A stretch of DNA of 64,000 nt from JBNGOQ01 sp050589645 (GTDB taxonomy: Bacteria > Bacteroidota > Bacteroidia > Flavobacteriales > Flavobacteriaceae): NCBI RefSeq assembly GCF_050589645.1, contig NZ_JBNGOQ010000003.1, positions 124,001 through 188,000 of the forward strand, given 5' to 3'. Made by a program: the position numbers and the translations under genes. Shown one piece after another: positions 18,095 to 26,571 of the stretch (positions within the stretch are counted from its first letter, which is position 1; the number at the start of each line of letters is the position of its first letter). Under the pieces are notes generated by a model. That model saw nothing but the letters and a program-made list of their open reading frames with translations. It was not told the DNA's origin and made no database searches.

Positions 18095-19393
18095 ATGAGA
18101 CAGCAATACCTTTACCTTAGCCTTTTGGCCAGCATCTTATCCCTTTCCCTTTCGGCACAGCGACTCTCACGGGTAGAGAAAAAACTGGTGAACAAGGTTG
18201 AAAAAAACAATGCCGAAGCCATATCCTTCCTGGAAAAGGTGGTTCATATAAACAGCGGCACCCTAAACCTGAACGGCGTCAAGGAAGTGGGTATGGTATT
18301 CAAGGATGCTTTTGAAGACATTGGTTTCAAGACCAATTGGATTCCCATGCCGGAAGAGATGAACCGGGCCGGGCACCTCTTTGCGGAAGTTTCCGGGACC
18401 AAGGGTAAAAAATTGTTACTTATCGGGCATCTGGATACCGTATTTGAGGAGGACAGTCCCTTTCAGAAGTTTGAACGCATCAACGATAGTATAGCCCATG
18501 CCCCTGGGGGAAATGACATGAAAGGTGGGGACGTTATCGTTTTATATGCGCTCAAGGCCTTGTACGAAGAAGGCCTGTTGGACGACGCCCAAATTATTGT
18601 TGCCTTTACCGGAGACGAGGAAAGCACGGGAAAACCTTTGGATGTCAGTAGGAGCGATTTGATTGCCGCCGCAAAAAGAAGTGATATTGCCCTCGGTTTT
18701 GAAACTTCCACCGGCTTTAATTATGCTACGGTGGCCCGCAGGGGTGCGTCTGGCTGGGCCGTTAAGGTAGAGGGGAAACGTGCGCATTCCTCGGGAATAT
18801 TCAATGAACGCGTAGGTGCAGGGGCTATTTTTGAACTCTCCCGGATACTCCATGCTTTTTATGATGAAGTTCGGGGCGAGGAATACCTCACCTTTAACCC
18901 GGGGACCATCTTGGGCGGCACCTTTGTGGATTTTGACCCGATGACGAGTAAGGGGAATGCTTTTGGGAAGAGCAATGTAGTGGCCCAGACCGCTATGGCC
19001 CGAGGGGGGCTTCGCTTTATCTCGGAAGCGCAAAAGGAGCAGGCGCGCGACAAAATGAGGGAAATTGTATCCCAAAATTTACCGCATACCTCGGCCAGCA
19101 TCAGTTTTACGGACAGCTATCCGGCTATGGGACCCACGGAGGGCAATCTACAATTGTTAGGGACATTGAGCGAGGTTAGCCTGGCCCTGGACCAGGGAAA
19201 GGTAGAAGGCTATGATCCGGGTAAAAGGGGGGCTGCGGATACTTCTTTTGTTGCAGCCTATGTAGACTGCCTGGACGGCCTTGGTACCATGGGGTCCGGG
19301 GCACATACCCCACAAGAGACCGTGAACCTTAACAGCATAGCGGCGCTTACCAAACGTACGGCCGTGTTGATCTATAGACTCATCAATCAATAA
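18095..19393 (+). CDS. Secreted M20-family metallopeptidase (glutamate carboxypeptidase-like)
   Basis: The 432-residue protein has a signal peptide (SLSLSAQ, cleavage near 21) and the dinuclear zinc site of the M20 family: GHLDTVF (first His and catalytic Asp), GGNDMKGGD (bridging Asp), GDEES (general base Glu) and GFETS, with a late AHTPQE His. A dimerisation lid lies between about 210 and 330. It resembles carboxypeptidase G2 and should remove C-terminal residues in the periplasm. The next gene starts four bases after the stop, so they likely share a transcript. Confidence 0.87.
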   Translation: MRQQYLYLSLLASILSLSLSAQRLSRVEKKLVNKVEKNNAEAISFLEKVVHINSGTLNLNGVKEVGMVFKDAFEDIGFKTNWIPMPEEMNRAGHLFAEVSGTKGKKLLLIGHLDTVFEEDSPFQKFERINDSIAHAPGGNDMKGGDVIVLYALKALYEEGLLDDAQIIVAFTGDEESTGKPLDVSRSDLIAAAKRSDIALGFETSTGFNYATVARRGASGWAVKVEGKRAHSSGIFNERVGAGAIFELSRILHAFYDEVRGEEYLTFNPGTILGGTFVDFDPMTSKGNAFGKSNVVAQTAMARGGLRFISEAQKEQARDKMREIVSQNLPHTSASISFTDSYPAMGPTEGNLQLLGTLSEVSLALDQGKVEGYDPGKRGAADTSFVAAYVDCLDGLGTMGSGAHTPQETVNLNSIAALTKRTAVLIYRLINQ

Positions 19394-19396
19394 TAT

Positions 19397-20173
19397 ATGA
19401 CCATATTGCAAGCATTTGACCAGAGCGTACGCATCGATGCCGGGGAACTCGTGGGCTACCAAGTTGCGGGACATGAATACATCCACCAGAAAGGAAGCCC
19501 CGGATGGCGTAGTTCGGACACCGAGATGTTTCCCATTATTGGCCCTACGAACGAGGCGGGCTTCCGAGTCCACGTATCCAAAGGAAACGCCATTCAGGAT
19601 CAGCATGGCCTGCTGCGCGAACTGGACTACGAACAACTATCGCACTCGAACACCAAAGCGGTGTACAAAAAAAAATACCGGGCCGCGACCCCCGTGGAGA
19701 ATTCCAAATATCCTGAAAAATCTACCGCCCGCTTGCTCATTTGGCCCTTCAATTTTGAGTTTACAAAAACGTATGAGTTAAGCAAAGCAGGCTTGGAAAT
19801 TACCTTTGGTGTATCCGGGGATCAGGACATGCCCTTTATGTTGGGTTACCATCCGGCCTTTAAATTACACATCCCTGACCCCATAATCCTGGCGAACGAC
19901 AAGACCATTGGCCTTGCAGAAGTTCTTGAGGTAGGTAGCCGTGCCCTTGAGGTACCCAACTGCGATACGATCGTTCTCAAGGACAAAAACGACATACAGG
20001 TGAAAACGGAAGGCTTCGGGAACTTTATGCTGTGGACAGAAGTTCCCAATATGGTGTGTATAGAGCCCATTAGCTTTTACCCCTACGCCGTTGCCCAGGA
20101 GGAACTTTTTGAAGGCTTTCGATACCTGGCAGGGGACCAGGAAGAATTTAAAGTGTCCATTCAGGTACAATAA
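19397..20173 (+). CDS. Aldose 1-epimerase family protein (galactose mutarotase fold)
   Basis: The 258-residue cytoplasmic protein shows the mutarotase beta-sandwich pattern: HGLLREL (early active-site His and Arg region), MLGYHPAFKL with the catalytic His, and a C-terminal VCIEPISFYPYA segment with the conserved Glu. It resembles LacX-type members acting on aldoses or hexose-phosphates. It is sandwiched between the M20 peptidase (3 bp) and the Crp/Fnr gene (13 bp), so the three probably form one transcript, although their tasks appear unrelated. Confidence 0.82.
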   Translation: MTILQAFDQSVRIDAGELVGYQVAGHEYIHQKGSPGWRSSDTEMFPIIGPTNEAGFRVHVSKGNAIQDQHGLLRELDYEQLSHSNTKAVYKKKYRAATPVENSKYPEKSTARLLIWPFNFEFTKTYELSKAGLEITFGVSGDQDMPFMLGYHPAFKLHIPDPIILANDKTIGLAEVLEVGSRALEVPNCDTIVLKDKNDIQVKTEGFGNFMLWTEVPNMVCIEPISFYPYAVAQEELFEGFRYLAGDQEEFKVSIQVQ

Positions 20174-20186
20174 GAAATTTTACACG

Positions 20187-20819
20187 ATGCGGGAAACTTT
20201 ACAACAGCACTATGGTTATCTTTTTGAGCCGGAACTCCTGGCGGAAATCCAGGATATTGCGGTATACAAAAAGGTAAAGCAAGGAGATTACCTGATGGAT
20301 ATAGGAGAGTCGATTACGGCCATACCGCTCTTGCTGCAGGGAGCCATTAAAATTCTTCGGGAAGATGCCGACGGGGACGAACTGCTACTGTATTTTATAG
20401 AGCAGGGCGATACCTGTGCCATGACCCTATCCTGTTGTCTTGGAACCCATAAGAGTGAGATCAGGGCGGTGGCGGAGACCGATACCGAACTGTTGATGAT
20501 CCCTGTGGAGCAGATGGAAAGATGGATGGGGAAATACGAAGGATGGCAACGGTTTATCCTGGACAACTATCACACGCGGATGATGGAGCTGTTGGAGACC
20601 GTGGATACACTTGCTTTTCTGAAACTGGATGAACGTTTGCTGAAACACTTGCAGGATAAGGCCAAGGTAACCCATGACGACCATATCCGTACCACCCATC
20701 AGGAAATTGCCTACGATTTGCATACTTCGCGCGTGGTGGTTTCCCGCCTGCTTAAAAAATTGGAACGGGAAGGGAAGATTGCCCTGCACCGCAACCAGAT
20801 CAAAGTCCTGGAACTTTAG
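20187..20819 (+). CDS. Crp/Fnr-family transcriptional regulator
   Basis: The 210-residue regulator has an N-terminal cyclic-nucleotide-binding-like barrel (GDYLMDIGESITAIPLLLQGAIKILREDADGDELLLYFIEQGDTCAM) and a C-terminal winged helix (HQEIAYDLHTSRVVVSRLLKKLEREGKI). The ATG at 20187 is preferred: it lies 13 bases after the previous stop, and the longer frame would run far into that gene. The two Cys in SCCLG of the sensor domain could respond to redox or sulfide. Two Crp-like palindromes lie ahead of the nearby SulP and MBL-rhodanese genes, so a role as local sulfur regulator is a strong inference. Confidence 0.9.
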   Translation: MRETLQQHYGYLFEPELLAEIQDIAVYKKVKQGDYLMDIGESITAIPLLLQGAIKILREDADGDELLLYFIEQGDTCAMTLSCCLGTHKSEIRAVAETDTELLMIPVEQMERWMGKYEGWQRFILDNYHTRMMELLETVDTLAFLKLDERLLKHLQDKAKVTHDDHIRTTHQEIAYDLHTSRVVVSRLLKKLEREGKIALHRNQIKVLEL

Positions 20820-20896
20820 GCCCTTTTTTGAGTGCCCAAACTGTAACAAGCTGGGGGTAGGTTCATCTTTAAGGAGATCAATCAAATTAAGAACAG

Positions 20897-21817
20897 ATGA
20901 AACTACCCAGACTCCCTTTGTCCCTTATTACTGGCCTGCTTACCTTTTTATGCAGCGCACAAACCGAAGACCTTTTCCACGGCCTTGCCTTGCAGGAATC
21001 CCTTGGCTCGGCAAAGGCCAAATTGGAACCTCACGCGGAGCAGATCCGCTTGATCGAGGTGGCCACCCCAAGTTTCCCTCTTGCGAAGGATAGCGAGACC
21101 CACGTGATATGTCAGAACTATACCTCCCAAAATGGGGTGATTGCCGAGGTGGCCTTTACCTTTGCCGATGACAAATTGGTCCTGGTACAGGCGCGCGGTA
21201 ATGCTATTGTTGCCCTGACCGGAAAACGGAAGGACACGGCACAGACTTTAATGGGCTATGGTGCCTATTGGAAAGATCTGATCGTTACCAAACCCGATGA
21301 GGACAAGGTATGGATGCTCACCCCTGAAGCGGCCCACCCCAATTTATTTACCTGGGACAATCCTTATCTGCCCTCCAATGGGGGCAAGGCCGTTTCCTAT
21401 GAAGCATCGGCCAAAGTACCTGATATCATTGAAATGGGCGGGGCGCTGGACCAATTGAGGCCCCATCTGGAGCAGTTGTCCAATTTTACCTATGAACGCG
21501 AGTTGGGTGAGGGCGATCCCAACGCCCAATTGCAAATAGATTGTTTTGGCATTCCCTATGCAGGTTTTCAGCGGAAGTTCGAGGCCCGTTTTGGGGACGA
21601 CAAACTCAATATGGTATGGATACTTACCGGCAAGGGCGAAGAAGATCGGATACGCCAAAAATTGGTAGAAGCTTACGGTCCGGCCCTATATGTGGATGAG
21701 GCTTGGGAGGCCTTTCACAACTGGCAGGTACTGCTCCGTAAGGACAAACCCGAAGTGCTGCTGCTGACCCCAGCTTTGGGCACCTTTTACAAAGAGGATT
21801 ATTTTAAACAGGAATAA
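20897..21817 (+). CDS. Secreted protein of unknown function
   Basis: The 306-residue protein has a signal peptide (LITGLLTFLCSAQ) and no other membrane segment. I recognise no domain. Two halves each carry a block of the type EVAFTFADDKLVLVQARGN and ARFGDDKLNMVWILTGKG, reading like two related beta-rich units. It starts 77 bp after the Crp/Fnr gene in the same direction and may share its transcript. Whether it takes part in sulfur metabolism is open. Confidence 0.6.
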   Translation: MKLPRLPLSLITGLLTFLCSAQTEDLFHGLALQESLGSAKAKLEPHAEQIRLIEVATPSFPLAKDSETHVICQNYTSQNGVIAEVAFTFADDKLVLVQARGNAIVALTGKRKDTAQTLMGYGAYWKDLIVTKPDEDKVWMLTPEAAHPNLFTWDNPYLPSNGGKAVSYEASAKVPDIIEMGGALDQLRPHLEQLSNFTYERELGEGDPNAQLQIDCFGIPYAGFQRKFEARFGDDKLNMVWILTGKGEEDRIRQKLVEAYGPALYVDEAWEAFHNWQVLLRKDKPEVLLLTPALGTFYKEDYFKQE

Positions 21818-21854
21818 TAGCTGTTGGCAGGCCTTAAAAAAGGCGGCTTCTGGA

Positions 21855-21870
21855 CGTAACACAGGTCACA
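21855..21870. promoter_or_regulatory. Crp/Fnr-like operator upstream of the SulP gene
   Basis: CGTAACACAGGTCACA has one perfect Crp half-site (TCACA) and one partial. Its centre lies 28.5 bp before the -7 box TACATTTG (21891-21898). The same arrangement, with 29.5 bp, is found at the next gene, so both sites should be bound by the same regulator, probably as a class II type activator. Confidence 0.6.
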
Positions 21871-21902
21871 AAGGTTTCCCGATTTAATGGTACATTTGGC
21901 CC

Positions 21903-23624
21903 ATGCAACGGTTTTTTCCCTTTTTGGATTGGCTGCCCCTTTATAAAAAGAAGTATTTCACCAAAGATCTTCTGGGCGGAATCACCGTGGGCATTATCCT
22001 GGTCCCCCAGGGCATGGCCTATGCCATGATTGCCGGACTACCGCCTGTCTATGGCCTGTATGCATCACTTTTTCCTATTTTGGTCTATGCCTTTTTGGGC
22101 AGCTCGCGGCAGTTGGCCGTGGGTCCAGTGGCCATGGATTCGTTATTGGTGGCTGCCGGTCTAGGTACCCTGGCTATAACAGGACTTGAACATTATATCG
22201 CCATGGCCATTTTTCTGGCCTTTAGCGTGGGTGCCATACAGTTCCTTCTGGGATTGGGCCGTATGGGTTTTTTGGTGAATTTTCTGTCCAGGCCCGTAAT
22301 CAGTGGATTTACATCGGCTGCCGCTCTGATCATCATGTTCAGCCAATTAAAACATCTTTTGGGCGTATCGGTCCAGGGAAGTACCCAATTTCATGAGTTA
22401 CTGGCAAATGCCCTTGGACAATTGGGGGCAACCAATCCCTATGATTTGGGTATCGGTCTGTTGGGCATCGCACTTATTATTCTTCTTAAAAAATGGGACA
22501 AACGTATACCAGGAACTCTTTTGGCCGTGGTGCTGGGGATATTGGGTGTCTATTTTTTTGGGCTTGAGTCCAAGGGCGTGGAACTGGTAGGCGAGATACC
22601 CAAGGGCCTGCCGTCCTTTTCCGTTCCGGAGATCAGGCTACAACATTTCCTAGACATATGGCCCATAGCTTTGACCCTGGCCCTGATCGGGTATTTGGAG
22701 GCCATTTCCATAGGCAAGGCCATGGAAGAAAAGAACGATGAATATACCATAGACGCCAATCAAGAGTTGGTGGCCCTGGGCAGTTCCAATATGTTGGGAT
22801 CTTTTTTTCAGTCCTATCCCGTCACTGCAAGTTTTTCCCGTTCAGCTATTAGCAACTCGTCCGGTGTGAAGAGTAATCTGGCATCGCTGTTCAGCGTAGT
22901 CATGGTTGTGGTGACCTTGCTTTTCCTCACCCCCTTGTTTTATTTTCTACCCAACGCGGTATTGGCCTCTATCATCATGGTATCGGTCTTTGGATTGATC
23001 GATGTGGCCTATCCCAAACGCCTGTGGCGCCTTCGCAAGGACGAGTTCCTGGTATTGCTTGGTACCTTTTTGATCACCCTCTTTGTGGGTATTAAGGAAG
23101 GCATTTTGATAGGGGTGCTGTTTTCCCTGCTGCTGATGGTATACAGAACGTCCAAACCCCATTTTGCCGTTCTGGGCAATATTCGGGGAACAGACTACTA
23201 CAAGAACATAGACCGCTTTGGGGAGGAGGTGGAAATTCGGGAGGATTTACTGATCATTAGGTTCGATGCACAATTGTATTTTGGCAATGCCTCCTTTTTT
23301 AAGACGCAACTCTTTAAACAGGTTGCGGCCAAAGGGGGAAAGCTAAAAGGGGTGGTCCTAAACGCCGAGGCGATCAATTATATCGATTCCACAGCCGCCA
23401 AAATGTTGGTGGCCGTGATAGGGGAATTACAACAAAGAGGCGTACAGTTCTATATTGCCGGTGCCATTGGGCCTGCCCGTGATATCTTTTTTAGCAGTGG
23501 GATTATTGATCTCTTGAAAAAAGAACACCTTTTTGTACAGACCAAGGAAGCTGTTGCTTATTTTGATAACCCTACCGAGGTATCGATCTTACAGGGCAAG
23601 GTGGCCCATCAAAACCGGAACTGA
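21903..23624 (+). CDS. SulP-family anion transporter with STAS domain
   Basis: The 573-residue inner-membrane protein has 10-14 hydrophobic segments with the SulP signature (GLPPVYGLYASLFPILVYAFLGSSRQLAVGPVA). It ends with a cytoplasmic STAS domain (about 445-560, VLNAEAINYIDSTAAKMLVAVIGELQQRGV). The family moves sulfate, bicarbonate or other anions, and in this setting sulfate or sulfite export/import is likely. A Crp-like site and a TACATTTG -7 box lie just upstream, the latter so close that the message would be nearly leaderless. Confidence 0.92.
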   Translation: MQRFFPFLDWLPLYKKKYFTKDLLGGITVGIILVPQGMAYAMIAGLPPVYGLYASLFPILVYAFLGSSRQLAVGPVAMDSLLVAAGLGTLAITGLEHYIAMAIFLAFSVGAIQFLLGLGRMGFLVNFLSRPVISGFTSAAALIIMFSQLKHLLGVSVQGSTQFHELLANALGQLGATNPYDLGIGLLGIALIILLKKWDKRIPGTLLAVVLGILGVYFFGLESKGVELVGEIPKGLPSFSVPEIRLQHFLDIWPIALTLALIGYLEAISIGKAMEEKNDEYTIDANQELVALGSSNMLGSFFQSYPVTASFSRSAISNSSGVKSNLASLFSVVMVVVTLLFLTPLFYFLPNAVLASIIMVSVFGLIDVAYPKRLWRLRKDEFLVLLGTFLITLFVGIKEGILIGVLFSLLLMVYRTSKPHFAVLGNIRGTDYYKNIDRFGEEVEIREDLLIIRFDAQLYFGNASFFKTQLFKQVAAKGGKLKGVVLNAEAINYIDSTAAKMLVAVIGELQQRGVQFYIAGAIGPARDIFFSSGIIDLLKKEHLFVQTKEAVAYFDNPTEVSILQGKVAHQNRN

Positions 23625-23625
23625 A

Positions 23626-23641
23626 TGTGACCAAGGTCACA
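23626..23641. promoter_or_regulatory. Perfect Crp-type palindrome upstream of the MBL-rhodanese gene
   Basis: TGTGACCAAGGTCACA is a perfect 16-bp inverted repeat of the TGTGA-N6-TCACA form, one base after the SulP stop. The -7 box TATTTTTG lies at 23663-23670, putting the centre about 43 bp before the expected start point, a class II activator position. Confidence 0.75.
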
Positions 23642-23662
23642 AAAGGAAAGCGGAATAAAACG

Positions 23663-23670
23663 TATTTTTG
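23663..23670 (+). promoter_or_regulatory. -7 box (TATTTTTG) of the MBL-rhodanese gene
   Basis: TATTTTTG fits the TAnnTTTG consensus. No TTTG -33 element is evident, which suits a promoter that depends on the activator bound at 23626-23641. The ATG follows 26 bp downstream. Confidence 0.5.
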
Positions 23671-23696
23671 GATATTCATAAAAAAGCGATAACTAG

Positions 23697-25106
23697 ATGA
23701 ACATAGAACAGATTTATACCGGATGTCTAGCACAAGGGGCGTACTATATTGAAAGCAATGGGGAAGTGGCGATCATAGACCCGTTACGGGAGGTAGCCCC
23801 ATATCTCCAGCGGGCCAAAGCCGATAAGGCCAAGATAAAATATATTTTTGAGACCCATTTTCATGCCGATTTTGTAAGCGGTCATGTAACCCTGTCCAAG
23901 GAAAGCGGGGCACCTATAGTTTTTGGCCCCAATGCCGAGCCTGCATTTGATGCGATCATCGCCGAGGATGGCCAGGAGTTTCCTTTGGGAGCATTGACCA
24001 TCAAGGTGCTGCACACCCCGGGCCACACCATGGAGAGCACCACCTATCTACTACAGGACAAGGATGGAAAGGACCATGCTATTTTCTCAGGGGATACCCT
24101 CTTTTTAGGTGATGTGGGCCGTCCGGACCTGGCACAGAAAGCCGCTAATATGACCCAGGAGGAGCTCGCGGGCAAACTCTTCGATAGCCTGCGTACCAAG
24201 ATTATGCCCTTGGCAGATGAGGTCATTGTTTACCCTGCGCATGGGGCAGGTTCTGCCTGTGGCAAGAATATGATGAAGGAGACGGTGGATACCTTGGGCA
24301 ATCAAAAGAAAATGAACTACGCCCTACGGGCCGATATGACCCGTGAGGAATTCATAAACGAGGTAACGGAAGGCCTGTTGCCCCCACCAAAATATTTCCC
24401 GCTGAACGTACAAATGAACAAGGAGGGGTATGAAGATATTGACAAGGTGCTGGAAAGGGGCTCCAGTGCGCTTTCTCCCGAGGCCTTTGAGGCCATGGCC
24501 AATGATACCGGCGCGGTCATCCTGGATGTGAGGCATCAGGACGAATTTGTAAAAGGGCATCTTCCCCGGTCCATATTTATAGGACTGGGAGGCAGTTTTG
24601 CGCCCTGGGTGGGCGCCTTGATCGCCGATGTAAAACAACCCATTCTACTTATTGCCCCGGAAGGCAAGGAAGAAGAGACGGTGACCCGTTTATCGCGCGT
24701 AGGTTTTGATCAGACCCTGGGTTATCTTGAAGGCGGCTTTGAGGCCTGGAAGAAAGCCGGAAAGGAAATGGATACCATTACCTCCCTGCAGGCGGAAGAG
24801 GTTAAACGCCGAGTAGCATCGGACAAAAAACCGATATTCGATGTGCGAAAGGAAAGTGAGTACACGGCAGAACATGTAGTAGATGCCGAGAACACCCCTT
24901 TGGATTTCCTCAATGAGCATATGGCCGAGTTTCCCCAAGAGGAAACTTTTTACCTGCATTGTGCCGGTGGCTATCGCTCGGTTATTGCGGCCTCTATCTT
25001 AAAAAGCCGGGGCATTCACAATCTAGTGGACGTTGCCGGAGGTTTTGCCGCAATGAAACAATCGGGGATGGCCGTTACCGACTACGTTTGCCCGACCACC
25101 TTGTAG
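23697..25106 (+). CDS. MBL-fold persulfide dioxygenase with two rhodanese domains
   Basis: This 469-residue protein joins a metallo-beta-lactamase domain of the ETHE1/persulfide dioxygenase type (THFHADFVSGH, LHTPGHTMES, FSGDTLFLGDVGRPDL, VYPAHGAGSACG) to two C-terminal rhodanese domains. The first (about 265-360) lacks an active-site Cys, with LLIAPEGKEEE at that position. The second ends FYLHCAGGYRS with the catalytic Cys. Such enzymes oxidise glutathione or protein persulfides and move sulfane sulfur, protecting from sulfide. The Crp-type operator and SulP neighbour fit a sulfide response. Confidence 0.92.
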   Translation: MNIEQIYTGCLAQGAYYIESNGEVAIIDPLREVAPYLQRAKADKAKIKYIFETHFHADFVSGHVTLSKESGAPIVFGPNAEPAFDAIIAEDGQEFPLGALTIKVLHTPGHTMESTTYLLQDKDGKDHAIFSGDTLFLGDVGRPDLAQKAANMTQEELAGKLFDSLRTKIMPLADEVIVYPAHGAGSACGKNMMKETVDTLGNQKKMNYALRADMTREEFINEVTEGLLPPPKYFPLNVQMNKEGYEDIDKVLERGSSALSPEAFEAMANDTGAVILDVRHQDEFVKGHLPRSIFIGLGGSFAPWVGALIADVKQPILLIAPEGKEEETVTRLSRVGFDQTLGYLEGGFEAWKKAGKEMDTITSLQAEEVKRRVASDKKPIFDVRKESEYTAEHVVDAENTPLDFLNEHMAEFPQEETFYLHCAGGYRSVIAASILKSRGIHNLVDVAGGFAAMKQSGMAVTDYVCPTTL

Positions 25107-25170
25107 GCATCCGGGTTTTCTGTCTTTTTTTGGTCAAAACCAATTATGGGCTGGCATCGCTTCGGGACCT

Positions 25171-26571
25171 TTAACGCTCGTTGCTCACGGGCAGTTCGTG
25201 CACGGTATCGAACATCAATATGCTTTCGGGATTTCGTTGTATAAAGGATTGCACAATACGCTGTGCATCCACCGTGTCCTTCTGGGGAAGGATATAGGCC
25301 TCAATGTCCTCCAGGGTCTTAATTTCCATGGTTTTTTCAATGAAACCGTAGCCACAATAGCGGTTCTCCCGGATCAGTACAATGGCATCTTCTTCAAGGG
25401 TCCTGCCCCTTTCCTTGATCAGGAGATTTTCGGCGCTGCGTCCCATATGGGCAATCGCGGATCGTACCTTTTTGTTGTAAGCCTCTATAGATTCCTTTCC
25501 TGTACAAATACCTCCACAAGAAGTAATACTGTAGTGCGAACAACTACTCACATTTTCCTGCAAATGGCAGTATTTGGGACATAGTTCCTCTGACATGCAG
25601 ATCCGTTGCAGATAGGACCTGCAATCGGCCAGATTGTAGAAGGTGGCCAATGGCCTGGGCACCAGCTTTAACCTGTTATAGGCCAGGTGCAGGATACCGT
25701 TACGGTCTTCATAGCAGAAAATTGCGTATTGCTGCGTCGATTTTTTCTGGGCACGGTTATAGAGGGGATAGTGCTGCTTTATGGCCGCCGATTCCATCAA
25801 TAGGGCCACCAGTTCGCTCCCGGAAAGCTCAAAATCGATGGCGCTAGTCTCCCGGCACATTTTCACTTCCTTGTCAGCCTTGTCATAAAAGTGCCCCAAA
25901 ACCCTTTTTTTCAGGTTCTTGGCCTTCCCAACGTAGATAATTTGTCCTTTATCATTCTTAAAATAGTAGATGCCCGGCTGCATGGGCAGACTAGTAAAAA
26001 CTTCCTTGGGAAGCCCCGGAGGCAAGGTTGCTTCTTGGGAGCGGGCATTTAAAAAGCTCTTAAAAATAGCATCGGCTCCCTGGGCCAGCAGCAATTTTTG
26101 AAAGAGCAAGACTGTGGCATGGGCATCGCCCCTGGCCCTATGACGGTCCATCAAGGGAATGTCCAATGCGGAACACAGTTTCCCCAAACTGTAGGAACGA
26201 TAGCCCGGGAACAATCTACGGGACAAACGTACCGTGCACAATTTTTTTCGGGTAAAATCGATTCCGAGGATCTTAAGCTCATTTTTGATCACCTTGTAGT
26301 CAAAATTTACACTATGGGCCACAAAGATGGTATCCTGGGTGAGCTCCAGAATTCTATCGGCAATCTCGTGGATTTTCGGCGCATTTCGCACCAAATGGTT
26401 GTCAATACCCGTAAGCCCTGTGATAAAATAGGGAATCTCACATTCGGGATCTACCAGGCTGGTAAACTCGTCCACCACCCGATGCCCATCGTGCTTAAAG
26501 ATGGCAATTTCGGTAATCTTGTTCCCAAGTATACCGTTGCCCGTGGTCTCAATATCTACAATGCTATACAT
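25171..26571 (-). CDS. DnaQ-type exonuclease fused to GIY-YIG endonuclease (Cho-like)
   Basis: The 466-residue protein begins with a DEDD 3'-5' exonuclease domain (YSIVDIETTGN, FVAHSVNFDYKVI, HRARGDAHAT) over residues 1-165. A GIY-YIG nuclease domain follows (about 200-280, PGIYYFKNDKGQIIYVGKAKNLKKRVLGHF), then a C-terminal region with Cys residues (CMSEELCPKYC). This fits the Cho/UvrC-related DNA repair nucleases. Its ATG lies inside the last codons of the FdhF-type gene (8-bp overlap), so the two are translationally coupled, an unexpected pairing of DNA repair with a molybdoenzyme. Confidence 0.9.
   Translation of the reverse strand: MYSIVDIETTGNGILGNKITEIAIFKHDGHRVVDEFTSLVDPECEIPYFITGLTGIDNHLVRNAPKIHEIADRILELTQDTIFVAHSVNFDYKVIKNELKILGIDFTRKKLCTVRLSRRLFPGYRSYSLGKLCSALDIPLMDRHRARGDAHATVLLFQKLLLAQGADAIFKSFLNARSQEATLPPGLPKEVFTSLPMQPGIYYFKNDKGQIIYVGKAKNLKKRVLGHFYDKADKEVKMCRETSAIDFELSGSELVALLMESAAIKQHYPLYNRAQKKSTQQYAIFCYEDRNGILHLAYNRLKLVPRPLATFYNLADCRSYLQRICMSEELCPKYCHLQENVSSCSHYSITSCGGICTGKESIEAYNKKVRSAIAHMGRSAENLLIKERGRTLEEDAIVLIRENRYCGYGFIEKTMEIKTLEDIEAYILPQKDTVDAQRIVQSFIQRNPESILMFDTVHELPVSNER

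Noticed and set aside
20091..20186. Longer start for the Crp/Fnr regulator
   Set aside because: It would overlap the epimerase gene by 83 bases and add a segment unlike the family.
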